Below the pieces are notes generated by a model. It was not told the origin of the DNA. It ran no database searches and saw nothing but the letters and a program-made list of their open reading frames with translations. The position numbers were made by a program, and so were the translations under genes. A stretch of 64,000 bases of DNA from the NCBI RefSeq assembly GCF_004307425.1, contig NZ_SEWZ01000003.1:496001-560000 (forward strand), in the 5' to 3' direction. The first letter of the stretch is position 1. Every line of letters begins with the position of its first letter. The DNA is from Aquirufa antheringensis (GTDB taxonomy: Bacteria; Bacteroidota; Bacteroidia; Cytophagales; Spirosomataceae). Below, piece after piece: positions 46,011 to 54,805 of the stretch.

Positions 46011-47361
46011 AGTTACAATAATCTCGAATCACATTATAGGCTACTGCGTAACCCAGTTCGCCTGCTTTGCTTAAATCCAGGCAACCTGTTGAATCGTTTA
46101 AGGCCAGCTTGATGATGCCTCGAATGAAATAGGCTTCGGCAAATTTGTCATTCAATTCGATGGCATTGTTGCAATCTTGAATGGCATTGCGTTGGTCTCC
46201 TAGACTTGATTTAGCGATACCACGTTGGAAATAAGCATCTGCATACGTAGGATGGAAGGAAATAGCTCGATTATAATCATCTATCGCGCTTTTAGGGTCA
46301 CCAGATTTCACTTTGGCTAAGCCGCGTTGGAAAAACACTTCCGCTCTTCCTGAACTCATGTCGGTCATTTTCGTGCGATCAACTAATCCATTGCGGATTT
46401 CATCTAGTTGAATTTTACCTAGTTTCGCGGTGTAGAGAATCTTTGCATTTTCATTATTCCCAAATTCAATTGCCTTGGTATAATCTTCCATCGCCGCCCG
46501 CTGGTCTCCTAATTTGGCTTTGACGAATCCACGGCCATACATCGCTTCAATGTTCTCTGGATCTAATTCTAAGGCCTTATTGAAGTCCTCAAGGGCCCCT
46601 TTTTCTCCATTCTCTCCTCTGTAGTTTTCCAGTTGTGCTTTACATAATCCAGAATAATACCACTCCTCTGATTTCTCAGGACTCAATTTTAATACCTCAG
46701 TGAAATCCGCTATTGCGCCTTTGAAGTCGGCTATTTTCATCTTCGCAAAGGCGCGTCCTGATAGGTAATTCGTACGCTTTGGCGTTATCTCGATTGCTTT
46801 GTTGTAATCTTCAATGCTGCCAGCATACTCCCCTAATTTTGACTTACTATCTGCTCTCACGGCTAAGGTAGGGGCATAGTCGGGCAATAACTCCAGCGAT
46901 TTGTTGAAATCAGTGATGGCTCCACGGTAGTTTTCTAATTTGTTTTTGGAAATACCTCTACTTAAATAGGCCGTTCCTTCTAACGGATTCAAACGAATCG
47001 CTTCGTTGTAATCTTGAATCGCTAAGGGGTGGTTGTCTTGCTTGCTGAAGCTTTGGCCACGTGCAATAAACGCCTCGAAGTAATTGGGCTTCAATTCCAG
47101 GGCTTTATTGAAGTCCAAAATCGCTCCTTGAAAATCTTTCAAATTGTATTTTGCAAAACCCCGGTTATAAAACGCAATGGGATTAGGGTTAGCAGCGTTT
47201 TTCTCAATTTCTAAACTGAAATTGCGTAAGGCGTCCGCATAATTTCCTGTTTTATTTTGGTTTAAACCGATCTCTAAATGATTGATTTCAGCTGTTTGCG
47301 CTGATAACGGGAATTGGAAAGCCAATAAGGCGAAGGCAAGAAAGCCCACTTTGAATTTCAT
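46009..47361 (-). CDS. Secreted TPR-repeat protein
   Basis: 450 residues with a signal peptide (ending about PLSAQ). Most of the mature chain is TPR: about eleven units of the form AFYNRGFAKYNLKDFQGAI, AYLSRGISKNKLENYRGA and AYFQRGIAKSSLGDQRNA. This predicts a long superhelical scaffold in the periplasm or at the surface. The partner is unknown. It is the last gene of the argS-gpx-menA string, 31 bp after menA. Confidence 0.87.
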   Translation of the reverse strand: MKFKVGFLAFALLAFQFPLSAQTAEINHLEIGLNQNKTGNYADALRNFSLEIEKNAANPNPIAFYNRGFAKYNLKDFQGAILDFNKALELKPNYFEAFIARGQSFSKQDNHPLAIQDYNEAIRLNPLEGTAYLSRGISKNKLENYRGAITDFNKSLELLPDYAPTLAVRADSKSKLGEYAGSIEDYNKAIEITPKRTNYLSGRAFAKMKIADFKGAIADFTEVLKLSPEKSEEWYYSGLCKAQLENYRGENGEKGALEDFNKALELDPENIEAMYGRGFVKAKLGDQRAAMEDYTKAIEFGNNENAKILYTAKLGKIQLDEIRNGLVDRTKMTDMSSGRAEVFFQRGLAKVKSGDPKSAIDDYNRAISFHPTYADAYFQRGIAKSSLGDQRNAIQDCNNAIELNDKFAEAYFIRGIIKLALNDSTGCLDLSKAGELGYAVAYNVIRDYCN

Positions 47362-47392
47362 AGTAACTTATTTTTTGTAAAAATAAGCGAAA

Positions 47393-48301
47393 TTACTGGC
47401 TTGTTAAAATTTGGATGATCCCGAAAACGATGATCAAAAAAAGCGTTCTTAAAGCTGTTTTTTTCAAATAGGGATCAATTTGTTCCGAGTTCATCCCTGA
47501 ATGTAATTCGCGGAACAACCCAATAATGGGGTATATACCCACAATAAGTAACTGTTGATTGACACCTATTTTTATTCCAGCTACGAAAGGATAGGCATAA
47601 AAGCAGGCGATAGCTGCTATATAAAGTGCTTTCTGGTAATAAAAACCAAAGGTTTTGCCTATTCGAACGGGAATTGAATTCTTACCTGTCTTGATATCAT
47701 TATCGATGTCGCGTAAATTATTTAAATTCAATACTGCCACGGATAATAATCCACAGCCAGATGCCGGGAGGAAAATGGCTACATCTAAGTGATAAGTCTG
47801 TAAATAAAAGGTGCCTAGCGTCCCAATTAAACCGAAAAATAGAAAGACGGAAATATCTCCTAATCCCATGTAGCCATAAGGTCTTTTGCCTACCGTATAC
47901 GCAATGGCTGCGGCAATGGCGGCTACACCTAAACCCAGAAAAGTGCCCCATACTTCTAGCGTGGCATTCTTTAGTCCGAAAAATAATAAGGAGATGCCTG
48001 AAACAAAAGAAAGAACTGCAGTCCCTATAACGGCAGTTCTCATCTCTTGTTGACTGATTTTTCCGGTTTGAACGGCTCTTAAAGCCACTTTGCGGTCTGC
48101 ATTATCGACTCCATTCGAGTAGTCGCCTAAGTCATTCGCGAAGTTCGACAGGATTTGCAAAAGAAGCGTAGTGAGTGTCGCTAGAAGAGCAATTAGGAAA
48201 TCAAATTTTCCAGACGCAAAAGCCAGAAAATTACCTAATAATATACTACCAACCGCCAGCGGTAAGGTTCTAGGTCTTGCCGCGTCTACCCATCTATTCA
48301 T
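47393..48301 (-). CDS. menA: 1,4-dihydroxy-2-naphthoate octaprenyltransferase
   Basis: 302 residues with about eight membrane spans. The prenyltransferase aspartate motifs are NFANDLGDYSNGVDNADR (about 52-70) and NLRDIDNDIKTGK (about 190). MenA attaches the polyprenyl chain to 1,4-dihydroxy-2-naphthoate, making demethylmenaquinone in the membrane. This implies menaquinone-based respiration. No other men gene is in the window. It lies 1 bp after the peroxidase gene. Confidence 0.94.
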   Translation of the reverse strand: MNRWVDAARPRTLPLAVGSILLGNFLAFASGKFDFLIALLATLTTLLLQILSNFANDLGDYSNGVDNADRKVALRAVQTGKISQQEMRTAVIGTAVLSFVSGISLLFFGLKNATLEVWGTFLGLGVAAIAAAIAYTVGKRPYGYMGLGDISVFLFFGLIGTLGTFYLQTYHLDVAIFLPASGCGLLSVAVLNLNNLRDIDNDIKTGKNSIPVRIGKTFGFYYQKALYIAAIACFYAYPFVAGIKIGVNQQLLIVGIYPIIGLFRELHSGMNSEQIDPYLKKTALRTLFLIIVFGIIQILTSQ

Positions 48302-48302
48302 C

Positions 48303-48929
48303 TTATTTTCCGATCGCAGCTAAAAATTCTGGACTATTTGGTTTGATACCTGAAGCAAAGAAGTTTTGCAATTCGCCTTTTTCATTGATCACGTATTTGC
48401 AGAAGTTCCAGCTTGGCTCTTTTTCATTCCAACCATTCTTCGATTTGTCTGAAAGCCATTGGTATAATTCACATTTTTCGGATCCTTTTACCACGACTTT
48501 TTCCATCATTTGGAAGGAAACGCCATAGTTTAATGAGCAGAAAGAAGAAATCTCTGCGTTAGACCCTGGTTCTTGTCCACCAAATTCATTGGCAGGAAAG
48601 CCTAAAATAACGATGTCTTTGTTTTCTTTGTGGAATTTCTCCCAATCAGCGTATTGTGGTGTGTATCCGCATTTAGACGCGGTATTTAATACGATGATTT
48701 TCTTTCCTTTGAATTGAGAGAAATCAATCTCTTTTCCATCGATTCCTTTCATTTTGAAGGAATGGAAGTTGGTAGTTGCAGCGGGATTTTCCATTTTTTC
48801 TGGTCTGTTTAAGACGGTTTTTTGAGTGAATGGTAAGGCCAAAGCCGTTAATAACGATCCGATTTTCATAAAACTTGCGATCATGATAATGATGATTAAA
48901 AAGGTGAGGTAAAGGTATTTACGTTTCAA
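48303..48929 (-). CDS. Glutathione peroxidase family protein, cysteine form, membrane-anchored
   Basis: 208 residues. One hydrophobic N-terminal segment (about 5-20) suggests a membrane anchor or signal. The GPx motif is VLNTASKCGYTPQY with the peroxidatic Cys (codon TGC). GFPANEFGGQEPGSN with the resolving-loop Gln and PSWNFCKYVI with the Trp-Asn-Phe follow. Such enzymes usually take electrons from thioredoxin and reduce hydroperoxides. selD elsewhere in the window does not serve this protein, since there is no selenocysteine codon. It lies between argS and menA with 1-bp gaps. Confidence 0.9.
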   Translation of the reverse strand: MKRKYLYLTFLIIIIMIASFMKIGSLLTALALPFTQKTVLNRPEKMENPAATTNFHSFKMKGIDGKEIDFSQFKGKKIIVLNTASKCGYTPQYADWEKFHKENKDIVILGFPANEFGGQEPGSNAEISSFCSLNYGVSFQMMEKVVVKGSEKCELYQWLSDKSKNGWNEKEPSWNFCKYVINEKGELQNFFASGIKPNSPEFLAAIGK

Positions 48930-48930
48930 A

Positions 48931-50700
48931 TTACATTCGATTAGGTGAAACTATACCTAATAACGACGTAGCATGCTGAATTGTTTTTCCTGTCAGCTCA
49001 GCTAAGGTAAGTCGAATGTTCCGCTTCACCTCATTTTCCTCCGATAGAATACTCAATTCATTATAGAACTTATTAAAAGTCTTCGCTAAATCATAGGCAT
49101 AATTCGCGATGACCGAAGGAGCAAAGTTCGCCGCAGCTTGCGCAATAGACGCCTTGTATTCGCCTAATAAATAGATTAATTCTTGTTCCGATTCAGCTAA
49201 TTCGGAATCGGTCGAAACAGCTGTAATCTCTCCTCCTTTACGTAAAATCGAGCAAATCCTAGCGTGTGTATATTGAATGAAAGGACCTGTATTACCTTGG
49301 AAGTCGATGGATTCTTCTGGATTAAATAACATGCGTTTCTTAGGCTCCACTTTTAATAAGAAATACTTTAAGGCTCCTAATCCTAGGTTATGGAATAATT
49401 CATTTGACTCCGCTTCTGTGAAGCCATCAATTTTCCCTAATTCTAGTGTGCGATCTTTCGCTGTTTGAATCATTTCAGCCATCAAATCATCGGCATCTAC
49501 CACCGTTCCTTCGCGAGACTTCATCTTGCCACTCGGTAAATCAACCATGCCATAGGAAAGGTGGAAATTGCCTTGTGAGAAAGGTTTGTTTAATTTCTTT
49601 AGAATATGGAAAAGTACTTCGAAGTGGTAATCTTGCTCGTTACCCACCACATAAACTGATTGATTTGCTTTGAAATCTTCGTATTTTAACTGGGCTGTTC
49701 CCATATCTTGGGTGATGTAAACGGAAGTTCCGTCCTTACGTAACACCAGTTTTTCATCTAGTCCCTCGGCCTCTAAATTGATCCAAACCGATCCGTCAGG
49801 CTTTTGGAAAAATACACCCGCAGCTAATCCTTCGTCTACTAATTGCTTTCCTAACAAATAGGTATTGGATTCGCGGTAGATTTTATCGAATGAAACACCC
49901 ATCGTTTGGTAGGATTTCTCAAAACCAGCGAAAACCCACGCATTCATGGTATTCCACAAGTTCATCACCTCTTCGTCACCTTGTTCCCATTTCAAAAGCA
50001 TTTCTTGTGCCTTCAGTAGGATAGGGGCTTGTTTTTTAGCTTGTTCTTCGTCTAAACCTCCGGCCTTTAATGCTGCGATTTCTTCTTTATAAGCTACATC
50101 GAAAGCCACGTAGTATTTACCTACTAAGTGATCGCCTTTTAATCCAGAGGTTTCAGGTGTCTCATGATTGCCAAAAAGCTGGTAGGCTAACATCGATTTG
50201 CAGATGTGTATGCCGCGGTCGTTCACTAGGTTCGTTTTAACAACGTCATAGCCACCTGCCGCTAAGATTTGTGCTACAGAAAAACCTAAAAAGTTATTGC
50301 GTAAATGGCCTAAGTGTAAGGGTTTATTCGTGTTAGGAGAGGAGTATTCGATGAGTACTTTTTCGCCTTTTGATTCAATTTGGAATGGATTTTTATCCGA
50401 GGCTACGCTGGCTAATAAACCTAACCAAGCGGAATCTTGAATGGATAAATTTAAAAACCCTTGAACAACTTGATAAGCCTTCACGATGGAACAATTCGCT
50501 AACATATATTCCCCTAAATCCGTCGCAATGGATGCAGGAGCTTTTCCGGCTTGCTTGGTAAATGGGAAAACAACTAAGGTGTAAGCGCCTTCAAACTCTT
50601 TTTTCGTCTCTTGTAACACGATTTCGGTCACTTCGATTTGAAAGAGGGCCTTTAATCCTTTCGCTAGTTCTAGCTGTAATGTTTGTTGAATGTTTGACAT
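48931..50700 (-). CDS. argS: Arginyl-tRNA synthetase
   Basis: 589 residues. The N-terminal Add1-like domain is followed by the class I signature SPNTNKPLHLGHLRNN (HIGH-like HLGH, about 128) and the KMSK-like loop GKMKSREGTVVDADDL (about 400). The C-terminal anticodon-binding domain has TYDLAKTFNKFYNELSIL-type helices. It charges tRNA-Arg. It heads the leftward unit argS-gpx-menA-TPR. A TACCTTTG promoter box on the minus strand (50727-50734) lies 27 bp upstream. Confidence 0.96.
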   Translation of the reverse strand: MSNIQQTLQLELAKGLKALFQIEVTEIVLQETKKEFEGAYTLVVFPFTKQAGKAPASIATDLGEYMLANCSIVKAYQVVQGFLNLSIQDSAWLGLLASVASDKNPFQIESKGEKVLIEYSSPNTNKPLHLGHLRNNFLGFSVAQILAAGGYDVVKTNLVNDRGIHICKSMLAYQLFGNHETPETSGLKGDHLVGKYYVAFDVAYKEEIAALKAGGLDEEQAKKQAPILLKAQEMLLKWEQGDEEVMNLWNTMNAWVFAGFEKSYQTMGVSFDKIYRESNTYLLGKQLVDEGLAAGVFFQKPDGSVWINLEAEGLDEKLVLRKDGTSVYITQDMGTAQLKYEDFKANQSVYVVGNEQDYHFEVLFHILKKLNKPFSQGNFHLSYGMVDLPSGKMKSREGTVVDADDLMAEMIQTAKDRTLELGKIDGFTEAESNELFHNLGLGALKYFLLKVEPKKRMLFNPEESIDFQGNTGPFIQYTHARICSILRKGGEITAVSTDSELAESEQELIYLLGEYKASIAQAAANFAPSVIANYAYDLAKTFNKFYNELSILSEENEVKRNIRLTLAELTGKTIQHATSLLGIVSPNRM

Positions 50701-50726
50701 CTAAATGGCTGTAATTTATCAATCAA

Positions 50727-50734
50727 CAAAGGTA
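50727..50734 (-). promoter_or_regulatory. -7 promoter box of argS
   Basis: On the minus strand it reads TACCTTTG, an exact TAnnTTTG match. Confidence 0.55.
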
Positions 50735-50788
50735 GCTAAATTCGGCCTAAACATTGCCTCTGATGCTCAGAAATGAATAAATTAATCT

Positions 50789-50796
50789 TACCTTTG
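50789..50796 (+). promoter_or_regulatory. -7 promoter box of tsaC
   Basis: TACCTTTG, the same octamer as on the opposite strand for argS. It ends only 8 bp before the tsaC ATG at 50805, so the transcript would have almost no leader, or translation may begin at the second ATG (50814). Confidence 0.5.
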
Positions 50797-50804
50797 CCCT
50801 AATT

Positions 50805-51368
50805 ATGCAAAATATGTACCACGAGGCAATTCAAACTTTAAAATCAGGAGGCGTGCTGTTGTATCCCAGCGACACGATTTGGGGTTTAGGCTGTGATGTT
50901 CGAAATGAGCAAGCCATTGAGAAGATTTTGGAACTAAAAAATAGGCCTGCCTCTAAAGGTTTGATCGTATTGATCTCTAAAATCGAGCAATTGAGCGAAT
51001 ACGTGGAACAGGTGCCAGATCTCGCTTGGGATTTAGTGGAATTTGCGGAGGATCCTTTGACGATTATTTATCCCAAAGGAAAAAATGTTTCCCCCTCTTT
51101 ATTAGCACCAGACGGTAGTATTGCTATTCGTTTGGTCAAAGATGAGTTTTGTAAAGGATTGATTTACCGCTACCAACGGGGAATTGTTTCTACTTCCGCG
51201 AATCTTTCTGGGGAACCTTCTCCATTGAATTTTGCTGGAATTGCGCCTTCCATTATAGCTGGGGTAGCTCATGTGTTGAAAAATCCAGCAGGAGAGGGAC
51301 CCGCGAAGAAGGCGAGTAAAATTGTGCAATTAGGCCTTCACGGCGACTATAAGTTAATCAGAGGATAG
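50805..51368 (+). CDS. tsaC: L-threonylcarbamoyladenylate synthase (TsaC/YrdC type)
   Basis: 187 residues, the single-domain TsaC length without the Sua5 C-terminal domain. Motifs are GGVLLYPSDTIWGLGCDV, KNRPASKGLIVLI, AIRLVKDEF and GIVSTSANLSGEPSPLNF. It makes threonylcarbamoyl-AMP for t6A37 modification of tRNAs. The start may instead be at 50814, as a promoter box lies just before the first ATG. It abuts the CCA-adding enzyme gene directly, so two tRNA-maturation genes form one unit. Confidence 0.93.
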   Translation: MQNMYHEAIQTLKSGGVLLYPSDTIWGLGCDVRNEQAIEKILELKNRPASKGLIVLISKIEQLSEYVEQVPDLAWDLVEFAEDPLTIIYPKGKNVSPSLLAPDGSIAIRLVKDEFCKGLIYRYQRGIVSTSANLSGEPSPLNFAGIAPSIIAGVAHVLKNPAGEGPAKKASKIVQLGLHGDYKLIRG

Positions 51369-52808
51369 ATGAAAGAAGGGAAGGAGATTGTAGCAGATCC
51401 GATATTTTCCAAGATTGGCCTAGCAGCTGATCGTTTAGGGGTGGATAGTTACGTCATTGGAGGCTATGTGCGGGATGCGATTTTAGGTCGAGATTGCAAG
51501 GATATCGATGTGGTTTGCATCGGTTCTGGCATTGATTTAGCCCTAGAAGTAGCAAAGGAATTTGATTTGCCCGAGCATGCAGTGTCAGTTTTTAAGAATT
51601 TTGGCACGGCGATGATTAAAGTCGATGACTGGGATCTAGAGTTTGTAGGCGCGCGCAAAGAGTCGTACAATCGAGATTCTCGTAAGCCTGTAGTGGAAGA
51701 GGGAACTTTAGAAGACGACCAAAACCGCCGCGATTTTACCATCAACGCGATGGCGGTTCAATTGAATAAATCGAATTGGGGTAAATTATTAGACCCATTT
51801 AATGGTCTTGATGATTTAAAGGCCAAAATCATTCGCACCCCATTAGCCCCCGGCATTACTTTTTCAGATGATCCACTTCGGATGATGCGTGCGGTTCGTT
51901 TCGCAGCTCAACTCGGATTTGACATTTTACCTGAAACATTTGAAGCCCTAAAAACAGAAAAAGATCGCTTATCGATCATTTCGATGGAGCGCATTTCGGA
52001 TGAATTGAACAAGATGATTCTCTGTAAAAAACCGTCTTACGGTTTTCTTTTGCTTGATGCCTGTGAAATTCTCCCCATCATTTTCCCCGAGTTTATGAAG
52101 CTGAAAGGCGTGGACACGGAGGATGGCAAGGGGCACAAAGATAATTTTTACCATACTTTACAGGTGCTGGATAATATTGCAGAAAACACAGATGACCTTT
52201 GGTGGCGCTGGGCTGCGATTTTACATGATATTGCCAAACCGCAAACCAAACGATTCGCCCAAGGTAAAGGCTGGACTTTTCATGGACATGAAGAAATGGG
52301 GGCACGTCAAGTACCGAACATCTTCAAACGCCTGAAATTGCCGCTAAATGAGAAGATGAAGCTAGTCCAAAAGCTAGTTCGCCTACATCTACGTCCCATT
52401 GCCTTATCGAAAGAAGAAATTACCGCTTCTGCCTTACGTCGTCTTTTATTCGAAGCGGGAGAGGAATTAGAAGCTTTGATGACCTTATGTAGGGCAGATA
52501 TCACATCGAAAAACGGCGATAAAGTCAAACGTTACTTACGTAATTTCGATACCGTTGAGCAAAAACTAAAAGAAGTCGAGGAAAGCGATTCGCTTCGAAA
52601 TTTTCAACCTGTTTTCTCTGGCGAAATCATCATGCAAGTATTCGATCTTGGTCCAGGCCGCGAAATTGGCTTGATTAAAATTGCGATGCGAGAAGCCGTT
52701 CTGGAAGGAACCATTCGAAATGAATTGGCCTCTGGTTGGGATTTGCTTCTAGAAGAGGGACGAAAATTGGATTTAAAACCGGTCGTTTCTCTCGCTGAAA
52801 TTCAATAA
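51369..52808 (+). CDS. cca: CCA tRNA nucleotidyltransferase/poly(A) polymerase family with HD domain
   Basis: 479 residues of the class II nucleotidyltransferase family. VIGGYVRDAILG (about 28), CKDIDVVCIG with the two metal Asp residues, RRDFTINAMAV and DDPLRMMRAVRFAAQLGF are visible. An HD domain follows (FYHTLQVLD, AAILHDIAKPQTKRF, FHGHEEMG). It adds or repairs the 3' CCA end of tRNAs. It starts on the base after the tsaC stop and ends at a strong terminator. Confidence 0.93.
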   Translation: MKEGKEIVADPIFSKIGLAADRLGVDSYVIGGYVRDAILGRDCKDIDVVCIGSGIDLALEVAKEFDLPEHAVSVFKNFGTAMIKVDDWDLEFVGARKESYNRDSRKPVVEEGTLEDDQNRRDFTINAMAVQLNKSNWGKLLDPFNGLDDLKAKIIRTPLAPGITFSDDPLRMMRAVRFAAQLGFDILPETFEALKTEKDRLSIISMERISDELNKMILCKKPSYGFLLLDACEILPIIFPEFMKLKGVDTEDGKGHKDNFYHTLQVLDNIAENTDDLWWRWAAILHDIAKPQTKRFAQGKGWTFHGHEEMGARQVPNIFKRLKLPLNEKMKLVQKLVRLHLRPIALSKEEITASALRRLLFEAGEELEALMTLCRADITSKNGDKVKRYLRNFDTVEQKLKEVEESDSLRNFQPVFSGEIIMQVFDLGPGREIGLIKIAMREAVLEGTIRNELASGWDLLLEEGRKLDLKPVVSLAEIQ

Positions 52809-52835
52809 AAAAGGCTCCTAATTAGGAGCCTTTTT
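52807..52835. terminator. Bidirectional terminator after cca
   Basis: GGCTCCTAA/TTAGGAGCC forms an almost loopless stem flanked by A6 and T5. It lies between cca and the convergent nitroreductase gene. Confidence 0.9.
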
Positions 52836-52856
52836 ACATTCTTAAGCGGATGTAAA

Positions 52857-53486
52857 TTATAAGTTGATCACTAGATCTTCTTTCGCATAACGAACCTTAG
52901 TAGCAGTTGCCATAAAGTCATTCGCCGCATCGCGCTCACCTACGGCAAGCATCAATACAGAGTGTAAGCCCATCGCTTCTAATCCTAATAACTCATCTAA
53001 TTGAGCTGGAATAAAACCTTCCATTGGAGTGGAATCAATTTGTAATTCGCCAGCCGCGGCTAAAGCAGTACCCATCGCTAAATACGCTTGGCGTGCTGCC
53101 CAATTTCTTTTTGCTTCTACTGGACGACCTAAAAGTGAACCAGCGATTGCTCCCCGGTAATCTCCTAGCATATCTACCGAAAGACCACGTGTGTCAGCCA
53201 CTAATTGGATGAACGCATCGATTTGTGCTTCAGTGATATCATTCCAAGCTGCAAAAACTAATAAGTGTGACGATTCTACCGCCTGAGGTTGACCATAGGC
53301 GATCGGTTGAATTTTAGCTTTTAATTCGGGGTTTTCAATAACCAAAATTTTGTATGGCTGTAAACCAAAACCTGATGCTGATAGGCGGATTGCTTCCAAT
53401 AAAGCATCCATTTTTTCTGCGGAAACTTTGTTTCCAGTCATTCTTTTGGTGGCGTAGCGCCACGTTAATGAGTCGATTAAAGACAT
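52857..53486 (-). CDS. NAD(P)H-dependent nitroreductase-family oxidoreductase
   Basis: 209 residues, NfsB-like. WRYATKRMTGNKVS gives the FMN-phosphate contacts. IRLSASGFGLQPYKILVI, AQAVESSHLLVFA-like (QPQAVESSHLL) and LAMGTALAAAGELQIDSTPMEGF follow, with LGLEAMGLHSVLMLAVGERD near the end. It is an FMN enzyme reducing quinones or nitro compounds with NAD(P)H. Directly upstream of its ATG lies a TGGTGAA heptamer tract, and beyond that a hairpin element, so its promoter region is unusual. Confidence 0.92.
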   Translation of the reverse strand: MSLIDSLTWRYATKRMTGNKVSAEKMDALLEAIRLSASGFGLQPYKILVIENPELKAKIQPIAYGQPQAVESSHLLVFAAWNDITEAQIDAFIQLVADTRGLSVDMLGDYRGAIAGSLLGRPVEAKRNWAARQAYLAMGTALAAAGELQIDSTPMEGFIPAQLDELLGLEAMGLHSVLMLAVGERDAANDFMATATKVRYAKEDLVINL

Positions 53487-53488
53487 AT

Positions 53489-53523
53489 TGTTGAATGGTG
53501 AATGGTAAATGGTGAATGATAAA
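53489..53523. repeat. Heptamer tandem repeat (TGGTGAA type) just upstream of the nitroreductase start
   Basis: Five abutting 7-bp units: TGTTGAA, TGGTGAA, TGGTAAA, TGGTGAA, TGATAAA. The tract starts 3 bp from the nitroreductase ATG, so on the minus strand it forms the leader of that mRNA. Confidence 0.8.
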
Positions 53524-53585
53524 TTTTAAGGCTTACTCTGGAAAATGGTCTGCGATTTATTTTCTGCGAATAAGCCTTAAATTTT
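53521..53585. repeat. Stem-loop element, left copy
   Basis: Outer arms (53525-53535 and 53571-53581) are an 11-bp perfect inverted repeat around TTTAAGGCTTA/TAAGCCTTAAA. Inside lie GAAAAT (53541) and ATTTTC (53559-53564), plus TGCGAAT. The core GAAAATGGTCT...ATTTTCTGCGAAT recurs in opposite orientation at 53676-53711. Confidence 0.6.
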
Positions 53586-53666
53586 ATCGAATTAAATAAT
53601 TCGAATTCTTTTACTCTATTCCTTCTTAATTGAGAGCGATAGAGTTATTAGATTATCGAATAAATA

Positions 53667-53725
53667 TAAAAAATGGGATTCGCAGAAAATATGGCAAAGA
53701 CCATTTTCTAGAATCCCTTTTTTAT
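53667..53725 (-). terminator. Stem-loop element, right copy, acting as yceI terminator
   Basis: Read on the minus strand, GGGATTC and GAATCCC are outer arms, and GAAAATGG and CCATATTTTC inner arms, followed by ATTTTTTATATTT. It begins 2 bp after the yceI stop, so it very likely ends that transcript. Its core matches the left copy inverted. The 80 bp between the copies is AT-rich and includes CGAATTA/TAATTCG (53588-53603), with no gene seen. Confidence 0.7.
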
Positions 53726-53726
53726 A

Positions 53727-54302
53727 TTATTCTGAAACTAAAGATACGGTAAGAGCGAAATCATCATAAATCGCCTTATCACCAATTGAATCAAAGAATT
53801 TCTTAGATCCGTATTTGATATTGAAATCCGTACGATCAATCGTGATGTTCGCTTTCGCGTTCAATTTTCCGCCTTTAACAGCGATTTCAGCTGGAAAAGT
53901 GATTGATTTTGTAATTCCTTTGATCGTTAAATTACCCGTTACTTGGTTGCCAGCCACTTTAGTGATAACGAAAGACGCTGTTGGGAATTTTTCGATTTCG
54001 AAGAAATCACCTGAAGTGATGTGTCCAATGAATTTTTGGTTGTAACCTGGATCCGTGATATCCAATGCTTTGATAGTTTTCAAATCAATGGTGAAATTTC
54101 CTCCGATTAATTTGCTGCCATCAATGTTTAAAGCGCCAGCAGAGATTCCTACTGTTCCATTGTGCTCACCAGTTACTTTTTTAGCTAACCAAGCGATTGA
54201 ACTAGCTGACTTGTTTACGTTCACTACTTTCGGTGCAGCTACACCAGCGAAAGTAAGTAGGCCTAATGCCAACGTTGCGATTACTACTTTTACAGATTTC
54301 AT
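53727..54302 (-). CDS. YceI-family periplasmic lipocalin-like protein
   Basis: 191 residues with a signal peptide (about 1-22, ending GVAAP). The YceI domain has SSIAWLAKKVTGEHNGTVGI, LIGGNFTIDLKTIKALD, HITSGDFFEIEKFPTASFVI, NLTIKGITKSITFPAEI and TIDRTDFNIKYGSKKFFDSIGD, seen in pieces. The family binds isoprenoid-like lipids in a beta barrel. It follows marR by 12 bp on the same strand, so it is probably controlled by that regulator. Confidence 0.93.
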   Translation of the reverse strand: MKSVKVVIATLALGLLTFAGVAAPKVVNVNKSASSIAWLAKKVTGEHNGTVGISAGALNIDGSKLIGGNFTIDLKTIKALDITDPGYNQKFIGHITSGDFFEIEKFPTASFVITKVAGNQVTGNLTIKGITKSITFPAEIAVKGGKLNAKANITIDRTDFNIKYGSKKFFDSIGDKAIYDDFALTVSLVSE

Positions 54303-54314
54303 ATAATTTATTGT

Positions 54315-54779
54315 TTAATTGTGAGAAAATACGGTTCTAAATTCGTCCAAAATTTGGTTCATTTCTTCGAGCCTTTTAACTCCTAAAGCGTCGAAATGTT
54401 TTCCCCAGTCATTTTGGACCTGGTCTACTTGGGTTAATAAATCCAGTCCAGCTGGTAAAATCAATACATCTACAGCTCTGCGATCTTGAGGACATTCGCG
54501 TCGAAGCACTAATTTCTTCTCTACTAATTTATCCACTAGGCGAGAGGCGTTGGACATTTTGTCAAGCATACGCTCTGTGATAGCTAAAACGGTCATTGGG
54601 TTTCCTTGTTGTCCACGAAGAATACGAAGTACGTTATATTGTTGTACCGTAAGTCCAAAAGGTTTCAATAATTCCTGTTGTTGCTGAACGATCCAGTTGC
54701 CTGTATAAATCGCGTTTACGACAGCTTTTGCGGCCTCAGACGGAAATTTTGACTGTTTTAAATCCTCGGAAATACCCAT
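54315..54779 (-). CDS. MarR-family transcriptional regulator
   Basis: 154 residues with the winged-helix MarR domain (about 30-125): LKPFGLTVQQYNVLRILRGQ, MTVLAITERMLDKMSNASRLVDKL and the wing VLRRECPQDRRAVDVLI. Such dimers repress their own operon until a ligand binds. A perfect 14-bp palindrome (54806-54819) lies just upstream of its start. It is co-oriented with yceI 12 bp downstream, the likely target. It is divergent from maf. Confidence 0.93.
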   Translation of the reverse strand: MGISEDLKQSKFPSEAAKAVVNAIYTGNWIVQQQQELLKPFGLTVQQYNVLRILRGQQGNPMTVLAITERMLDKMSNASRLVDKLVEKKLVLRRECPQDRRAVDVLILPAGLDLLTQVDQVQNDWGKHFDALGVKRLEEMNQILDEFRTVFSHN

Positions 54780-54805
54780 GACTAAAATTTGATGTCGTAA
54801 AATTA

